Shown here: positions 27,890-37,178 of the stretch, one piece after another
Layout: every line of letters starts with the position of its first letter
Numbering within the stretch: position 1 is the stretch's first letter
NCBI RefSeq assembly: GCF_014334015.1
Contig: NZ_CP060488.1
Location: 3,058,501 to 3,122,500 of the forward strand
From: Bacteroides sp. M10
GTDB taxonomy: Bacteria > Bacteroidota > Bacteroidia > Bacteroidales > Bacteroidaceae
Length of the DNA stretch: 64,000 nucleotides
Reading direction: 5' to 3'
Notes under the pieces: model-generated
Told to the model about the DNA's origin: nothing
Database searches by the model: none
Seen by the model: the letters and a program-made list of their open reading frames with translations, nothing else
Position numbers and translations under genes: made by a program

Positions 27890-29437
27890 ATGTTCATGAA
27901 GAAGATCATAATCTTTCTGTTTGGTATTTGTCTTGCGCCACAACTTGTAGCGCAAGAACAACAGTACTTTATGAATCCGGTTATCCGGGGCGACATGCCC
28001 GATCCGTCCATGATCCGGATAGATGATACGTATTATGCCACAGGAACATCATCCGAGTGGGCTCCTTTCTACCCGGTATTCACATCCAAAGACATGGTCA
28101 ACTGGAAACAGGTGGGGCATATCTTCTCCAAACAACCCTCCTGGACTTCAAACTCATTCTGGGCACCGGAGCTATATTATCACAATAATAAAGTCTATTG
28201 CTACTACACTGCCCGTCAGAAAAGTACCGGAATTTCTTATATCGGAGTAGCCACCTCGGATTCTCCTTTGCATGAATTTACCGATCATGGTCCGATCATA
28301 ACGTATGGAACAGAGGCCATTGATGCATTTATCTATGATGACAATGGGCAATTGTATATTAGCTGGAAAGCGTATGGATTGGACAAACGTCCGATAGAAC
28401 TGCTGGGAAGTAAACTCTCTGCCGACGGATTACGTTTGGAGGGCGAACCTTTTTCTCTGTTGGTAGATGAGGAAGAGATAGGCATGGAGGGGCAGTATCA
28501 TTTCAAACAAGGCGATTATTATTACATCGTCTATTCGGCTCACGGTTGCTGTGGTCCCTCTAGTAACTACGACGTATATGTGGCACGTTCCAAAAACTTC
28601 TGTGGACCGTATGAAAAATATGCCGGAAATCCCATTTTGCATGGAGGTGAGGGTGATTATATTTCATGTGGTCATGGCACAGCGGTAAAAACTCCGGATG
28701 GAAGAATGTTTTATTTGTGTCATGCCTATTTAAAGGGAGAAAACTTCTATAACGGACGCCAACCTGTTCTACAGGAAATGGAGGTGACAGCAGATCATTG
28801 GGTGCGTTTTAAAACGGGTAATATTGCCGTCGCCAAGCAACCCATGCCTTTTAAAACAACCCGGCAGAAACCTCTTACAGACTTTGAAGATCGCTTTCAA
28901 GATAGTAAATTGAAAATTGACTGGACTTGGAATTATCCTTATTCGGATGTAAATATTGCATTAAAGAAAGGAAAACTTTCTCTGTCCGGCACTCCGAAAA
29001 AAGACAATAAACAGGGTACTGCATTATGCTTACGTCCACAATCTTCGCACTATAGTTGTGAAACCAAAGTGATTCGTGCGAATGAAAGTTTGCAGGGATT
29101 AACCTTGTATGGTGATGATAAGAATTTGGTAACTTGGGGAGTCAAAGGAAATAAATTGCAGTTGAAAATGCTGAAAGACAATTCAGAATCAATACTCCAT
29201 GAATCCAGTCTCACTACTGATAAAGACATTTATCTGAAGATAGAGGTAGAACAGGGTTGTATTTTCAACTTCTACGAAAGTAAGGATGGAAAGACATGGA
29301 AATCTGTATTGGATACTTCCTTAAAAGGAGCCTTTTTGACTCGTTGGGACAGAGTGCAACGTCCGGGATTACTTCACTGCGGTGCTGAAGATGTGCCAGC
29401 GGAATTTGCTTATTTCAAAATGAGAAACTTGAAATAA
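27890..29437 (+). CDS. GH43-family glycosidase, secreted
   Basis: This is a 515-residue protein with a Sec signal (about 1-22, ending QLVAQ); a second possible ATG lies two codons downstream. The five-bladed propeller domain (about 28-315) has the GH43 triad by position: Asp38 (MPDPSMI, base), Asp145 (AIDAFIY, pKa modulator) and Glu200 (GMEGQYHF, acid). The C-terminal beta-sandwich (about 325-515) resembles the GH43 C-terminal domain. Typical activities are arabinofuranosidase, xylosidase or galactosidase. Placement in a mannoside operon is unusual, so the side-chain sugar is an open question. It is preceded closely by GH130. Confidence 0.85.
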   Translation: MFMKKIIIFLFGICLAPQLVAQEQQYFMNPVIRGDMPDPSMIRIDDTYYATGTSSEWAPFYPVFTSKDMVNWKQVGHIFSKQPSWTSNSFWAPELYYHNNKVYCYYTARQKSTGISYIGVATSDSPLHEFTDHGPIITYGTEAIDAFIYDDNGQLYISWKAYGLDKRPIELLGSKLSADGLRLEGEPFSLLVDEEEIGMEGQYHFKQGDYYYIVYSAHGCCGPSSNYDVYVARSKNFCGPYEKYAGNPILHGGEGDYISCGHGTAVKTPDGRMFYLCHAYLKGENFYNGRQPVLQEMEVTADHWVRFKTGNIAVAKQPMPFKTTRQKPLTDFEDRFQDSKLKIDWTWNYPYSDVNIALKKGKLSLSGTPKKDNKQGTALCLRPQSSHYSCETKVIRANESLQGLTLYGDDKNLVTWGVKGNKLQLKMLKDNSESILHESSLTTDKDIYLKIEVEQGCIFNFYESKDGKTWKSVLDTSLKGAFLTRWDRVQRPGLLHCGAEDVPAEFAYFKMRNLK

Positions 29438-29476
29438 ATGAACTGAACAATGAATAAATGAACTGGATGATGAATA
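29437..29476 (+). repeat. Two-copy 20-bp direct repeat
   Basis: Two adjacent 20-bp units (29437-29456 and 29457-29476) share 17 of 20 positions; the first begins AATGAACTGAACAATGAATA. It starts on the last base of the GH43 stop codon, in the 114-bp gap before the SGNH gene. No function is apparent. Confidence 0.6.
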
Positions 29477-29551
29477 AGCGAATTAATCGGATAAAGACAG
29501 ATAAAACAATGTATATCAACTTATAGTATTTGTAAAAAAAGATATTAAGAC

Positions 29552-30934
29552 ATGAAAAAGTTTTTTGTATTGATTGCGGCAGTTTGTATGACATATACTA
29601 CTGCCTTTGCTCAAACAGTGAAGCCTTTTAAAGAGGGTGAAAGAGCAGTATTTTTAGGAAACAGTATCACGGATGGCGGTCATTACCATTCGTATATCTG
29701 GTTGTATTATATGACTCGTTTTCCGAATATGCCTCTCCGCATATTGAATGGTGGTATTGGCGGAGATACGGCATACGATATGAACAAACGCTTGGATGGA
29801 GATATTTTCCCTATGAAACCCTCTGTATTGATGGTTACTTTTGGTATGAATGACTCCGGATATTTTGAATATAACGGGGATAATCCCAAAGAATTCGGCG
29901 AACAGAAATATCAGGAAAGTATCAAGAATTACCAGCAAATGGAGAAGCGTTTCAAAGATCTTCCTGATACCCGTATTGTGATGGTCGGAACTTCCCCTTA
30001 TGATGAAACCGTGCAATTGAAAGAGAATGTACCGTTCAAAACAAAGAACGAAACTATCAAACGTATCGTTGAATATCAGAAAGAATCTGCAGCTAAGAAC
30101 AATTGGGAATTTACGGATTTGAATGCTCCTATGGTTGCTTTGAATCAACAAAACCAACAGAAAGATCCGGCATTTACTCTTTGTGGCAGCGACCGTATTC
30201 ATCCGGATAATGACGGACACATGGTGATGGCTTACCTTTTCCTGAAAGCACAAGGATTTGTGGGTAAAGAAGTAGCAGAAATGGAGATTAATGCTAATAA
30301 GAAACAGGCAGTTAAAGCAGAGAATTGTACAATCTCAAATATCAAGAAGAACGGAAAAGATTTGAGCTTTGACTATCTGGCAGAAGCTCTTCCTTATCCT
30401 TTGGATACTATCGCTCGTGGATGGGGACAAAAAAAGGGGCAGGCAGAAGCTACGAAAGTCATTCCTTTTATGGATGAAATGAATCGTGAAGTTCTGAAAG
30501 TAACAGGTCTGAAAGGTGATTATAAATTGTTGATCGATGAGGAAGAAATCGGAATATGGAGTGGAGATGACTTGGCAAAGGGTATTAATCTGGCTGCCGA
30601 ATCCAAGACTCCTCAATATCAACAGGCATTAGCTGTGATGCATCTGAATGAATATAGATGGGAGATTGAGAGAAGTTTCAGAGATTATGCATGGACTCAA
30701 TTTGGTTTCTTTCAACAAAAAGGATTGCTTTTTGCCAATGACAGACAAGCTATCAAGGTTATGGATGAAAATCTTGAGAAGAATGGATGGCTGAAAGGAC
30801 ATCGGGATGGTTATACCAGAATGATGTCTGATGCTGTACGTGAGGCTCGTGAACAGGAAATGGATGTTCTTATCAATAAGATTTATGAGGTTAATAAACC
30901 TGTAGTGAGAAAGATTCTGCTAAGAAAGATTTAA
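29552..30934 (+). CDS. SGNH/GDSL-family esterase, secreted (copy 2)
   Basis: This is a 460-residue protein with a Sec signal (about 1-20, ending TAFAQ). SGNH blocks: GNSITDGG with Ser38, NGGIGGDT, FGMNDSG, and DRIHPDNDG with Asp214 and His217. It also carries the same C-terminal extension as the paralogue at 16755-18164, including DYLAEALPYPLD and TPQYQQALAVMHLNE; the two look alike along their whole length. It likely removes acyl groups to open the glycan to the GH92/GH130/GH43 enzymes. It lies 114 bp after GH43 and is the last gene of the mannoside cluster. Confidence 0.86.
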   Translation: MKKFFVLIAAVCMTYTTAFAQTVKPFKEGERAVFLGNSITDGGHYHSYIWLYYMTRFPNMPLRILNGGIGGDTAYDMNKRLDGDIFPMKPSVLMVTFGMNDSGYFEYNGDNPKEFGEQKYQESIKNYQQMEKRFKDLPDTRIVMVGTSPYDETVQLKENVPFKTKNETIKRIVEYQKESAAKNNWEFTDLNAPMVALNQQNQQKDPAFTLCGSDRIHPDNDGHMVMAYLFLKAQGFVGKEVAEMEINANKKQAVKAENCTISNIKKNGKDLSFDYLAEALPYPLDTIARGWGQKKGQAEATKVIPFMDEMNREVLKVTGLKGDYKLLIDEEEIGIWSGDDLAKGINLAAESKTPQYQQALAVMHLNEYRWEIERSFRDYAWTQFGFFQQKGLLFANDRQAIKVMDENLEKNGWLKGHRDGYTRMMSDAVREAREQEMDVLINKIYEVNKPVVRKILLRKI

Positions 30935-31193
30935 AACAAAAGCAATGATGCTAATGACTGTAATCATTATCAGGGAACAGCGATTATCATCAGGTTATTC
31001 GGATAACCATTAGCAGGGAAGTACACAGGGAATAGTTGAGAAATATAAGTTGATAAGTTGTTGTTAGGTAATGGCTTATAATAAGGTAATGCCTTTTAAT
31101 AGTTTGATAATGCTCATATTTGCTCTTTCTTATCTCCGGATGCAGCTAGTTATCTTCCTATTTTCTAACGAAAGCTGCCTCTCTTCCTCTTCT

Positions 31194-32645
31194 TTAACTC
31201 TTCTTCCAGAAATCGGAAGTGAAAAGCAATAATACTGTAAACAATTCCAAGCGTCCCAAGAGCATTAAAAAAGAAAGCAGCCATTTGGCAGCATCGGGCA
31301 ATGCACTCCATGAGAAAGCCGGACCACATGTGCCGAGGCCTGGTCCCATATTACCTATGCTTGAGATTACGGTTCCTATTGATTCCAGAAAACCGACTCC
31401 TAAGCCCATCATGACAAGCACGCTGATGATAACAATAACTACATACAAAAAGGTGAAAGCCAATACAGTAGACTGAATGGAAGGGGAAATAACTTGCTTA
31501 TTTACCCGCACCGGGAGTATGGCGTTAGGGTGAAGAATATGTTTGAATTCATTTTTCACTACTTGAAACAGAATAACCATACGAATACACTTGATACCTC
31601 CTGTTGTACTGCCGGCACAAGCTCCTATAATCATCACAATGATGAGGCAGCCCCAGAGGATAGAAGGCCAGAGCATATAGTCAGCTGTGACGAATCCCGT
31701 AGAAGTTTGCAATGAAATCACTTGGAAAAGCGATTTCCGGAATGCCTCCTCTACTCCCATAGAAGAAGTCTGATGGAGCCAGATAGCAATGAATAGAGTG
31801 AAGAATGAAACACAAATAAAGTAGAACTTCAGTTCCGCATCATGTAGGAACTTCTTAATCTTCCCATTAAACATCAACAGCAGCAATGTGAAGTTAATTC
31901 CTGAAAGGAACATGAAAATGGAAATTACATAGTCTATATAAGGTGAATGGTAATATTCAATGCTGGCCTGTTTAGTAGAGAACCCACCGGTACTGGTCGT
32001 TGCAAAAGCATGACATATACTATCGAATATACTCATGCCACCACCTATTAATAAAATAATCAGTGTTCCCGTCATTCCGGCATAAATACCCCAAATCCAT
32101 TTAGCAGTGATGCCAATGCGGGGATGCACTTTATCATGAGTAGGTCCGCTGGCTTCTGCTGCGAACACCTGAATTCCGCCCACACCAAAAATCGGCAGAA
32201 CAGCAATGGTGAAGAATACAATACCCAAACCACCTATCCATTGCGTCATAGCCCGCCAGAAAAGTATTCCGTGGGGCATCGACTCTATATTATTCAGAAT
32301 AGTGGCACCTGTACTGCTAAATCCGGACATCGTTTCAAAAAATGCATCCGCAACATTGGGAATATATCCTCCTATATAATAAGGTAACATTCCGAAAAGG
32401 GAAAAGGTAACCCATGCTGCGCTGACGATGACATATCCATCGCGGCGATTCAGGGATTTCACTGCGTCTTTCCCGATGGCAAGCAGCAGAAAGCCAATAC
32501 AGGCTGTGACAGCAGATGAAATCAGGAAACTCTGCAAGTCATTCTCTTTATAAAAAAGAGAGACCGCTCCACAACATAACAGCATCGCTGTTTCTATCAG
32601 AAGCAGAAAGCCCAGAATCCGGAATATCATCTTTGAATTAATCAT
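31194..32645 (-). CDS. trkH: Trk potassium uptake membrane protein
   Basis: This is a 483-residue integral membrane protein with about ten or more hydrophobic segments and the four filter loops of TrkH/KtrB channels (for example MSGFSSTGATIL, TTSTGGFSTKQ, QTSTGFVTADY, GSTTGGIKCIRM). It conducts potassium across the inner membrane and is gated by the cytosolic TrkA ring. It lies downstream of trkA in the same direction; the two are separated by a 99-bp gap occupied largely by a long inverted repeat. The 259 bp between its stop and the SGNH gene hold no clear terminator. Confidence 0.95.
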   Translation of the reverse strand: MINSKMIFRILGFLLLIETAMLLCCGAVSLFYKENDLQSFLISSAVTACIGFLLLAIGKDAVKSLNRRDGYVIVSAAWVTFSLFGMLPYYIGGYIPNVADAFFETMSGFSSTGATILNNIESMPHGILFWRAMTQWIGGLGIVFFTIAVLPIFGVGGIQVFAAEASGPTHDKVHPRIGITAKWIWGIYAGMTGTLIILLIGGGMSIFDSICHAFATTSTGGFSTKQASIEYYHSPYIDYVISIFMFLSGINFTLLLLMFNGKIKKFLHDAELKFYFICVSFFTLFIAIWLHQTSSMGVEEAFRKSLFQVISLQTSTGFVTADYMLWPSILWGCLIIVMIIGACAGSTTGGIKCIRMVILFQVVKNEFKHILHPNAILPVRVNKQVISPSIQSTVLAFTFLYVVIVIISVLVMMGLGVGFLESIGTVISSIGNMGPGLGTCGPAFSWSALPDAAKWLLSFLMLLGRLELFTVLLLFTSDFWKKS

Positions 32646-32660
32646 AAACTAGTATTAAGT

Positions 32661-32749
32661 ATTAGGTATTAAGTATCAGGTATTAAGTATTAGTCGGTGA
32701 AAATGGGTTGCTACGGTTAATACTTAATACCTGATACTTAATACTTAAT
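32661..32749. repeat. Long near-perfect inverted repeat between trkA and trkH
   Basis: Arms 32661-32692 and 32718-32749 (32 bp, one mismatch; the inner 25 bp are perfect) flank a 25-nt spacer. The arms consist of variations on TTAAGTATTA and GTATCAGG. One arm overlaps the trkA stop codon, so an mRNA spanning trkA-trkH would form a very stable hairpin. There is no T-tract of the usual terminator kind. Confidence 0.85.
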
Positions 32750-34085
32750 TAAAGAACTTCTCAATCTTTTTAATCATCATACTCAGACAGAATACGACTA
32801 CATGGTCGCCGGGACGGATTTGTGTATCACCCGTCACCAAGATACCTTCTCCGTTGCGGATCATTCCTCCGATGGTAGTACCCTTCGGGAGTCCCAGGTC
32901 TTTAATCAGGTGTTTGGTGATTTTAGCACCTTCCGGTACAGTGAATTCAGCAACGTCCGCATTGGCAAAAGTAAGACATTTCACATTAGACACGTCGGCA
33001 TCCAACATCATTTGGTAGATATGGCTGGCAGCGATCATTTTTTTATTGATAACAGTACCGATGTCAAGACTTTCCGCCATACCGATATAGTCGATATTCT
33101 CAACTTCTGCCACTGTCTTTTCCACTCCCATACGTTTAGCGGCGAGACAGGCTAGAATATTTGTTTCCGAGTTACCGGTCAGAGCAACAAATGCTTCGGT
33201 ATTCTTTAGTCCCTCTTCGATGAGCAAATCCATGTCGCGACCATCTCCGTTGATAATCATTGTCTTATCATCCAGTAACTCTGTCAGGCGGTTACAACGG
33301 TTCAGGTCATTATCCACTATTTTCACCTGCATATAATCCGGTACATATTGTGCGGTACGGACTGCGATACGGCTTCCCCCCATAATCATCACGTTGCGTA
33401 CGTCGGCATAATCTTCCTTGCCGGCTATCTTACGAATATACGGAATATACTTGCGGGTAGTGGTGAAATAAACAATATCATGCAATTTAACGACATCGTC
33501 TCCACGGGGAATAATCGTTTCCGTTCCGCGTTTGATGGCTACTACGTGATAAGGTATGTTAGGACCGCCTAGCTGATGCAGCGGTATATTCAGGATTTCA
33601 GCCTTTTCACGCATCTTCGTACCAATCAGAACCAGAGAACCTCCACAAAACTCCCACCACTGGCGTACCCAGCTCATACGCATGGAAGATACGATTTCTT
33701 TCGCAGCCAGCATTTCCGGGTAAATCAGAGAATCGACTCCCAGCTTCTGGAAAAACTCTTTATTTTTGGGCAGAAGATATTCGTAATTGTCGATACGTGC
33801 CACTGTCTTTTTAGCTCCCAGATTGGTAGCCAGCATACAGGCAGTCATGTTACGGCTTTCGTCCGGTGTGACTGCGATAAACAGGTCGGCTTCTTTGACG
33901 CCCACTTCTTTCAATCCGGAGATGGAAGAAGGAGAAGCGGCAACAGTCAGCAAGTCAAAATTGGCACTAAGAGCACTTAGTTTCTCTTCGTCATCATCCA
34001 TCAAGATGATATCTTGCTTCTCGCGCGATAACAGCTTGGCCAAATGGGTGCCTACGTTGCCGGCACCGGCAATAATAATCTTCAT
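32745..34085 (-). CDS. trkA: Trk potassium uptake regulatory protein
   Basis: This is a 446-residue cytosolic protein with two tandem RCK modules. Each has a Rossmann NAD-binding start (MKIIIAGAGNVGTHLAKLLS at residue 1 and NVMIMGGSRIAVRTAQYV near 230) followed by a TrkA-C domain. It assembles on TrkH and gates it in response to nucleotides. Its ATG is separated by only one base from the dxs stop codon, so the two genes are translationally coupled. Part of the dxs-trkA-trkH unit. Confidence 0.96.
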   Translation of the reverse strand: MKIIIAGAGNVGTHLAKLLSREKQDIILMDDDEEKLSALSANFDLLTVAASPSSISGLKEVGVKEADLFIAVTPDESRNMTACMLATNLGAKKTVARIDNYEYLLPKNKEFFQKLGVDSLIYPEMLAAKEIVSSMRMSWVRQWWEFCGGSLVLIGTKMREKAEILNIPLHQLGGPNIPYHVVAIKRGTETIIPRGDDVVKLHDIVYFTTTRKYIPYIRKIAGKEDYADVRNVMIMGGSRIAVRTAQYVPDYMQVKIVDNDLNRCNRLTELLDDKTMIINGDGRDMDLLIEEGLKNTEAFVALTGNSETNILACLAAKRMGVEKTVAEVENIDYIGMAESLDIGTVINKKMIAASHIYQMMLDADVSNVKCLTFANADVAEFTVPEGAKITKHLIKDLGLPKGTTIGGMIRNGEGILVTGDTQIRPGDHVVVFCLSMMIKKIEKFFN

Positions 34086-34086
34086 G

Positions 34087-35991
34087 TCAATTGATAAATT
34101 CTTTTATTTTAGTCAGAATCCCTTCTTCATCCATGCCGCACAGTTGATACAGTTCGGCAACTGATCCATGCTCTACAAATAGGTTGGGGATACCGATACG
34201 CTTCACGCTTGGTTTGTATTCGTTGTCTGCCATAAATTCAAGGATAGCACTACCCATCCCGCCTTTGATAATCCCGTCTTCGATAGTCAGGACACGTTGG
34301 AATTTACGTCCTACCTCATGTAACAGCTCTTCGTCCAGCGGTTTCAGGAAACGCAAATCGTAATGGGCGATCGACAGACCGAAATCAGCTTCTGCCCGGG
34401 AAATGGCACGGGCAGCTATGTTTCCTATCGGTCCGATAGTGATAACCGCAAGGTCGTTGCCCTCTTTCAGTTTTCGTCCTTTTCCCACCGGAATCTCTTC
34501 CAATGGACACTTCCAGTCTACTAATACACCGCGTCCGCGAGGGTAACGGATCACGAATGGCCCCTTGTCCGGCAATTGTGCCGTATACATCAGGCGACGT
34601 AATTCATGTTCGTCCATGGGCGAACTGATCGTCAGATTGGGGATTGGACGCAAACATGCCATATCAAAAGCTCCGTGATGAGTGGGACCGTCTTCGCCAA
34701 CCAGTCCGGCGCGGTCGAGGCACAAAACAACAGGGAGATTCTGAATCGCTACGTCATGAATGATATTATCATGCGCGCGTTGCATAAAAGAAGAATAGAT
34801 ATTGCAGAATGGTTGCAGTCCGTCTTTTGCCATCCCACCGGAGAAAGTAACCGCATGTCCTTCGGCAATGCCTACATCAAACGCGCGTTTGGGCATTTTC
34901 TCCATCAGTATGTTCATTGAACAGCCGCTAGGCATGGCAGGAGTGACACCGACAATCTTCGGATTGGCTTCGGCAAGCTCTACCAATGTATTTCCGAATA
35001 CATCCTGGAAAAGCGGAGGCATTCCTTCAGTGTTGGCAATGAAACGTTCGCCGGTGACCGGATCGAATTTGCCGGGAGCATGCCATTCGGTAGCGTGCTT
35101 CTCTGCCGGCCCGAATCCTTTTCCTTTGATAGTATGCAGATGCAGGATTTTAGGTCCTTGCATATCTTTGATGTCACGCAATACTCTTGCTAGATTCTTT
35201 ACATCGTGTCCGTCTATCGGACCGAAGTAACGGATATTCATCCCTTCGAAAATATTCTGTTGCTGTGCAGCCATTGATTTCAGGCTGTTCCCGAAACGTA
35301 TGAGCGCTTTGCGACGTTCTTCGTTTAGGATGCCGAGCTTGAACAACATGCGCGAGAGCTTGAAACGTAGCTGATTATAGCGGTTGGAAGTTGTCAGGTT
35401 GACGAGATACTGCTTCATACCTCCTACACTCCGGTCAATGGCCATGTCATTGTCATTCAGGATAATGAGCAGGTTGTTCGATGTGGCAGATGCATTGTTC
35501 AGCCCTTCAAAAGCCAGTCCGCCACTCATGGAACCGTCGCCGATGATGGCTACTACATGGCGTTTGGCATCTCCTTTTCTGGCGGCTGCGACAGCCATAC
35601 CGAGAGCTGCAGAAATAGAATTGGAAGCATGTCCGCACGTGAAAGTATCATATTCGCTTTCTTCCGGAGACGGGAAAGGACGGATTCCTCCGAGTTTCCT
35701 GTTCGTAGAAAAGGCTTCACGGCGTCCTGTCAGTATTTTGTGGCCGTATGCCTGATGTCCCACGTCCCATACAATACGGTCATAAGGTGTATTGTAGACG
35801 TAGTGTAAAGCTACGGTCAGCTCCACTGTTCCCAGACTGGCAGCAAAATGCCCCGGGTTGCAGCAGAGTTCTTTAATAATGTCTTGCCTTAATTCACTAC
35901 ATACCTCCGGCAGTTGCTCTACGTCTAGTCTTCGCAGGTCGTCAGGATAATTGATAGTGTTTAGCAAGTTATATATCGGTTCATTCTTCAT
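34087..35991 (-). CDS. dxs: 1-deoxy-D-xylulose-5-phosphate synthase
   Basis: This is a 634-residue protein from the ATG at 35991 ([23 protein letters not shown]). The frame is open further upstream to 36231, but that would add residues unlike the family and remove the promoter. It makes DXP from pyruvate and glyceraldehyde-3-phosphate with thiamine diphosphate, the first step of the MEP isoprenoid pathway. Visible motifs: [12 protein letters not shown], the thiamine-binding [16 protein letters not shown] ... [11 protein letters not shown], and the pyrimidine-domain [15 protein letters not shown]. It is the first gene of an operon with trkA and trkH. Confidence 0.97.
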   Translation of the reverse strand: MKNEPIYNLLNTINYPDDLRRLDVEQLPEVCSELRQDIIKELCCNPGHFAASLGTVELTVALHYVYNTPYDRIVWDVGHQAYGHKILTGRREAFSTNRKLGGIRPFPSPEESEYDTFTCGHASNSISAALGMAVAAARKGDAKRHVVAIIGDGSMSGGLAFEGLNNASATSNNLLIILNDNDMAIDRSVGGMKQYLVNLTTSNRYNQLRFKLSRMLFKLGILNEERRKALIRFGNSLKSMAAQQQNIFEGMNIRYFGPIDGHDVKNLARVLRDIKDMQGPKILHLHTIKGKGFGPAEKHATEWHAPGKFDPVTGERFIANTEGMPPLFQDVFGNTLVELAEANPKIVGVTPAMPSGCSMNILMEKMPKRAFDVGIAEGHAVTFSGGMAKDGLQPFCNIYSSFMQRAHDNIIHDVAIQNLPVVLCLDRAGLVGEDGPTHHGAFDMACLRPIPNLTISSPMDEHELRRLMYTAQLPDKGPFVIRYPRGRGVLVDWKCPLEEIPVGKGRKLKEGNDLAVITIGPIGNIAARAISRAEADFGLSIAHYDLRFLKPLDEELLHEVGRKFQRVLTIEDGIIKGGMGSAILEFMADNEYKPSVKRIGIPNLFVEHGSVAELYQLCGMDEEGILTKIKEFIN

Positions 35992-36010
35992 GATTCGAGG
36001 AAATTTAGTG

Positions 36011-36018
36011 CAAAAATA
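36011..36018 (-). promoter_or_regulatory. Candidate -7 box for dxs
   Basis: On the minus strand TATTTTTG matches TAnnTTTG exactly, 20 bp before the chosen dxs ATG. This supports the downstream start codon. A clear -33 element is not visible. Confidence 0.5.
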
Positions 36019-36147
36019 CGAAAAGAAAGTATATTCGCCCCCCTTTTTTTTATAAAATCTTATTCGGCATAGGGACGTATCTGTTTTTCCATACTCCCTA
36101 AGATTATTGAATCGTGAGGAAAAAGAGGTAGGAAATTGTTTTTTGAT

Positions 36148-36155
36148 TACTTTTG
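36148..36155 (+). promoter_or_regulatory. Candidate -7 box for the GSCFA-murF-alr unit
   Basis: TACTTTTG matches TAnnTTTG exactly. Transcription would begin near 36160-36162, which argues for a start codon downstream of the first in-frame ATG (36159). Confidence 0.5.
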
Positions 36156-36188
36156 CACATGAAACGTAATGAAATGATGGAAAATCGT

Positions 36189-37178
36189 ATGAACTTTCAA
36201 ACATCTGTAGAATTGCCTGCCGGGATGCCACCTGTCAGTCATGCAGATCGTATTCTTCTGATGGGCTCCTGTTTTGCAGAAAATATCGGGAGACAATTAA
36301 TGGACGCTGGGTTTCAGCTGGATCTGAATCCTTTTGGTATTCTTTATAATCCTTTGTCCGTCTCATCCGCTTTGAGAGAGATTATGGGAAATAAAGAATA
36401 TACCAGCCAGGATTTGTTTGCCTACAAAGACTTATGGCATAGTCCGATGCATCACGGCTCTTTTTCAGCTTTTACGCCCGAAGAAACGTTGAATGCCATA
36501 AATGCCCGTCTTCATCACGCCCATCAAAGACTGCCGGAGTTGAACTGGCTAATGGTAACTTTGGGCACCGCTTATGTTTATAAACAAAAAGAGAGTGGGC
36601 AAGTGGTAGCCAACTGCCATCAACTGCCGGAAAACCATTTCTTACGTTACCGGCTTACTGTTGAAGAAATTGTAGAAGATTATACAGCGCTCATCACCGG
36701 AATGGCAGCCTGCAATCCGGAATTAAAATGGCTGTTTACAGTCAGCCCGATCCGTCATATACGCGACGGAATGCACGCCAATCAATTAAGTAAATCTACG
36801 TTGTTACTGGCCATCGACCGGTTGCAGCAATTGTTCCCGGAACGAGTGTTCTACTTCCCCTCTTATGAAATCATATTAGACGAATTGCGTGATTATCGCT
36901 TCTATGCTGACGATATGCTGCATCCGTCTCCTCTGGCGATTCGTTACCTGTGGGAACGCTTCTCCGAAACCTTCTTTTCCGCTGAAACAAAGCAGGTTAT
37001 CATGGCAGTGCAGGACATCCGCCGGGACTTGGCACATAAACCCTTTCACCCCGAGTCAGAGGCGTATCAACGCTTTTTAGGACAAATAGTGTTAAAAATA
37101 GAACGACTTATCGGAAAATACCCGTACTTAGATTTTCAAAAAGAAACAGAACTATGTCATATGCGATTGAATCCATAG
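36189..37178 (+). CDS. GSCFA-domain protein (SGNH-like)
   Basis: This is a 329-residue protein if started at the ATG of [10 protein letters not shown]; in-frame ATGs at 36159, 36174 and 36177 are alternatives, but the promoter box and family start favour 36189. The signature [12 protein letters not shown] defines the GSCFA family, an SGNH-hydrolase-like group of unknown substrate. Later blocks [12 protein letters not shown] and [18 protein letters not shown] fit its catalytic region. No signal peptide is seen, so it is probably cytosolic. Its last 25 bp overlap the murF-alr start, implying translational coupling and perhaps a cell-wall-linked role. Confidence 0.85.
   Translation: MNFQTSVELPAGMPPVSHADRILLMGSCFAENIGRQLMDAGFQLDLNPFGILYNPLSVSSALREIMGNKEYTSQDLFAYKDLWHSPMHHGSFSAFTPEETLNAINARLHHAHQRLPELNWLMVTLGTAYVYKQKESGQVVANCHQLPENHFLRYRLTVEEIVEDYTALITGMAACNPELKWLFTVSPIRHIRDGMHANQLSKSTLLLAIDRLQQLFPERVFYFPSYEIILDELRDYRFYADDMLHPSPLAIRYLWERFSETFFSAETKQVIMAVQDIRRDLAHKPFHPESEAYQRFLGQIVLKIERLIGKYPYLDFQKETELCHMRLNP

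Noticed and set aside
30935..31193. Gap between the SGNH gene and trkH searched for RNA genes or terminators
   Set aside because: Only short weak hairpins (for example a 6-bp stem near 31000) without T-tracts were found; nothing supportable.
32661..32749. Repeated words between trkA and trkH considered as a CRISPR-like array
   Set aside because: The words form one palindrome, with no regular spacers and no cas genes nearby.
35992..36231. Upstream extension of dxs by about 80 residues
   Set aside because: The extra residues do not resemble the DXS family, and an exact -7 promoter box for dxs lies inside this stretch.
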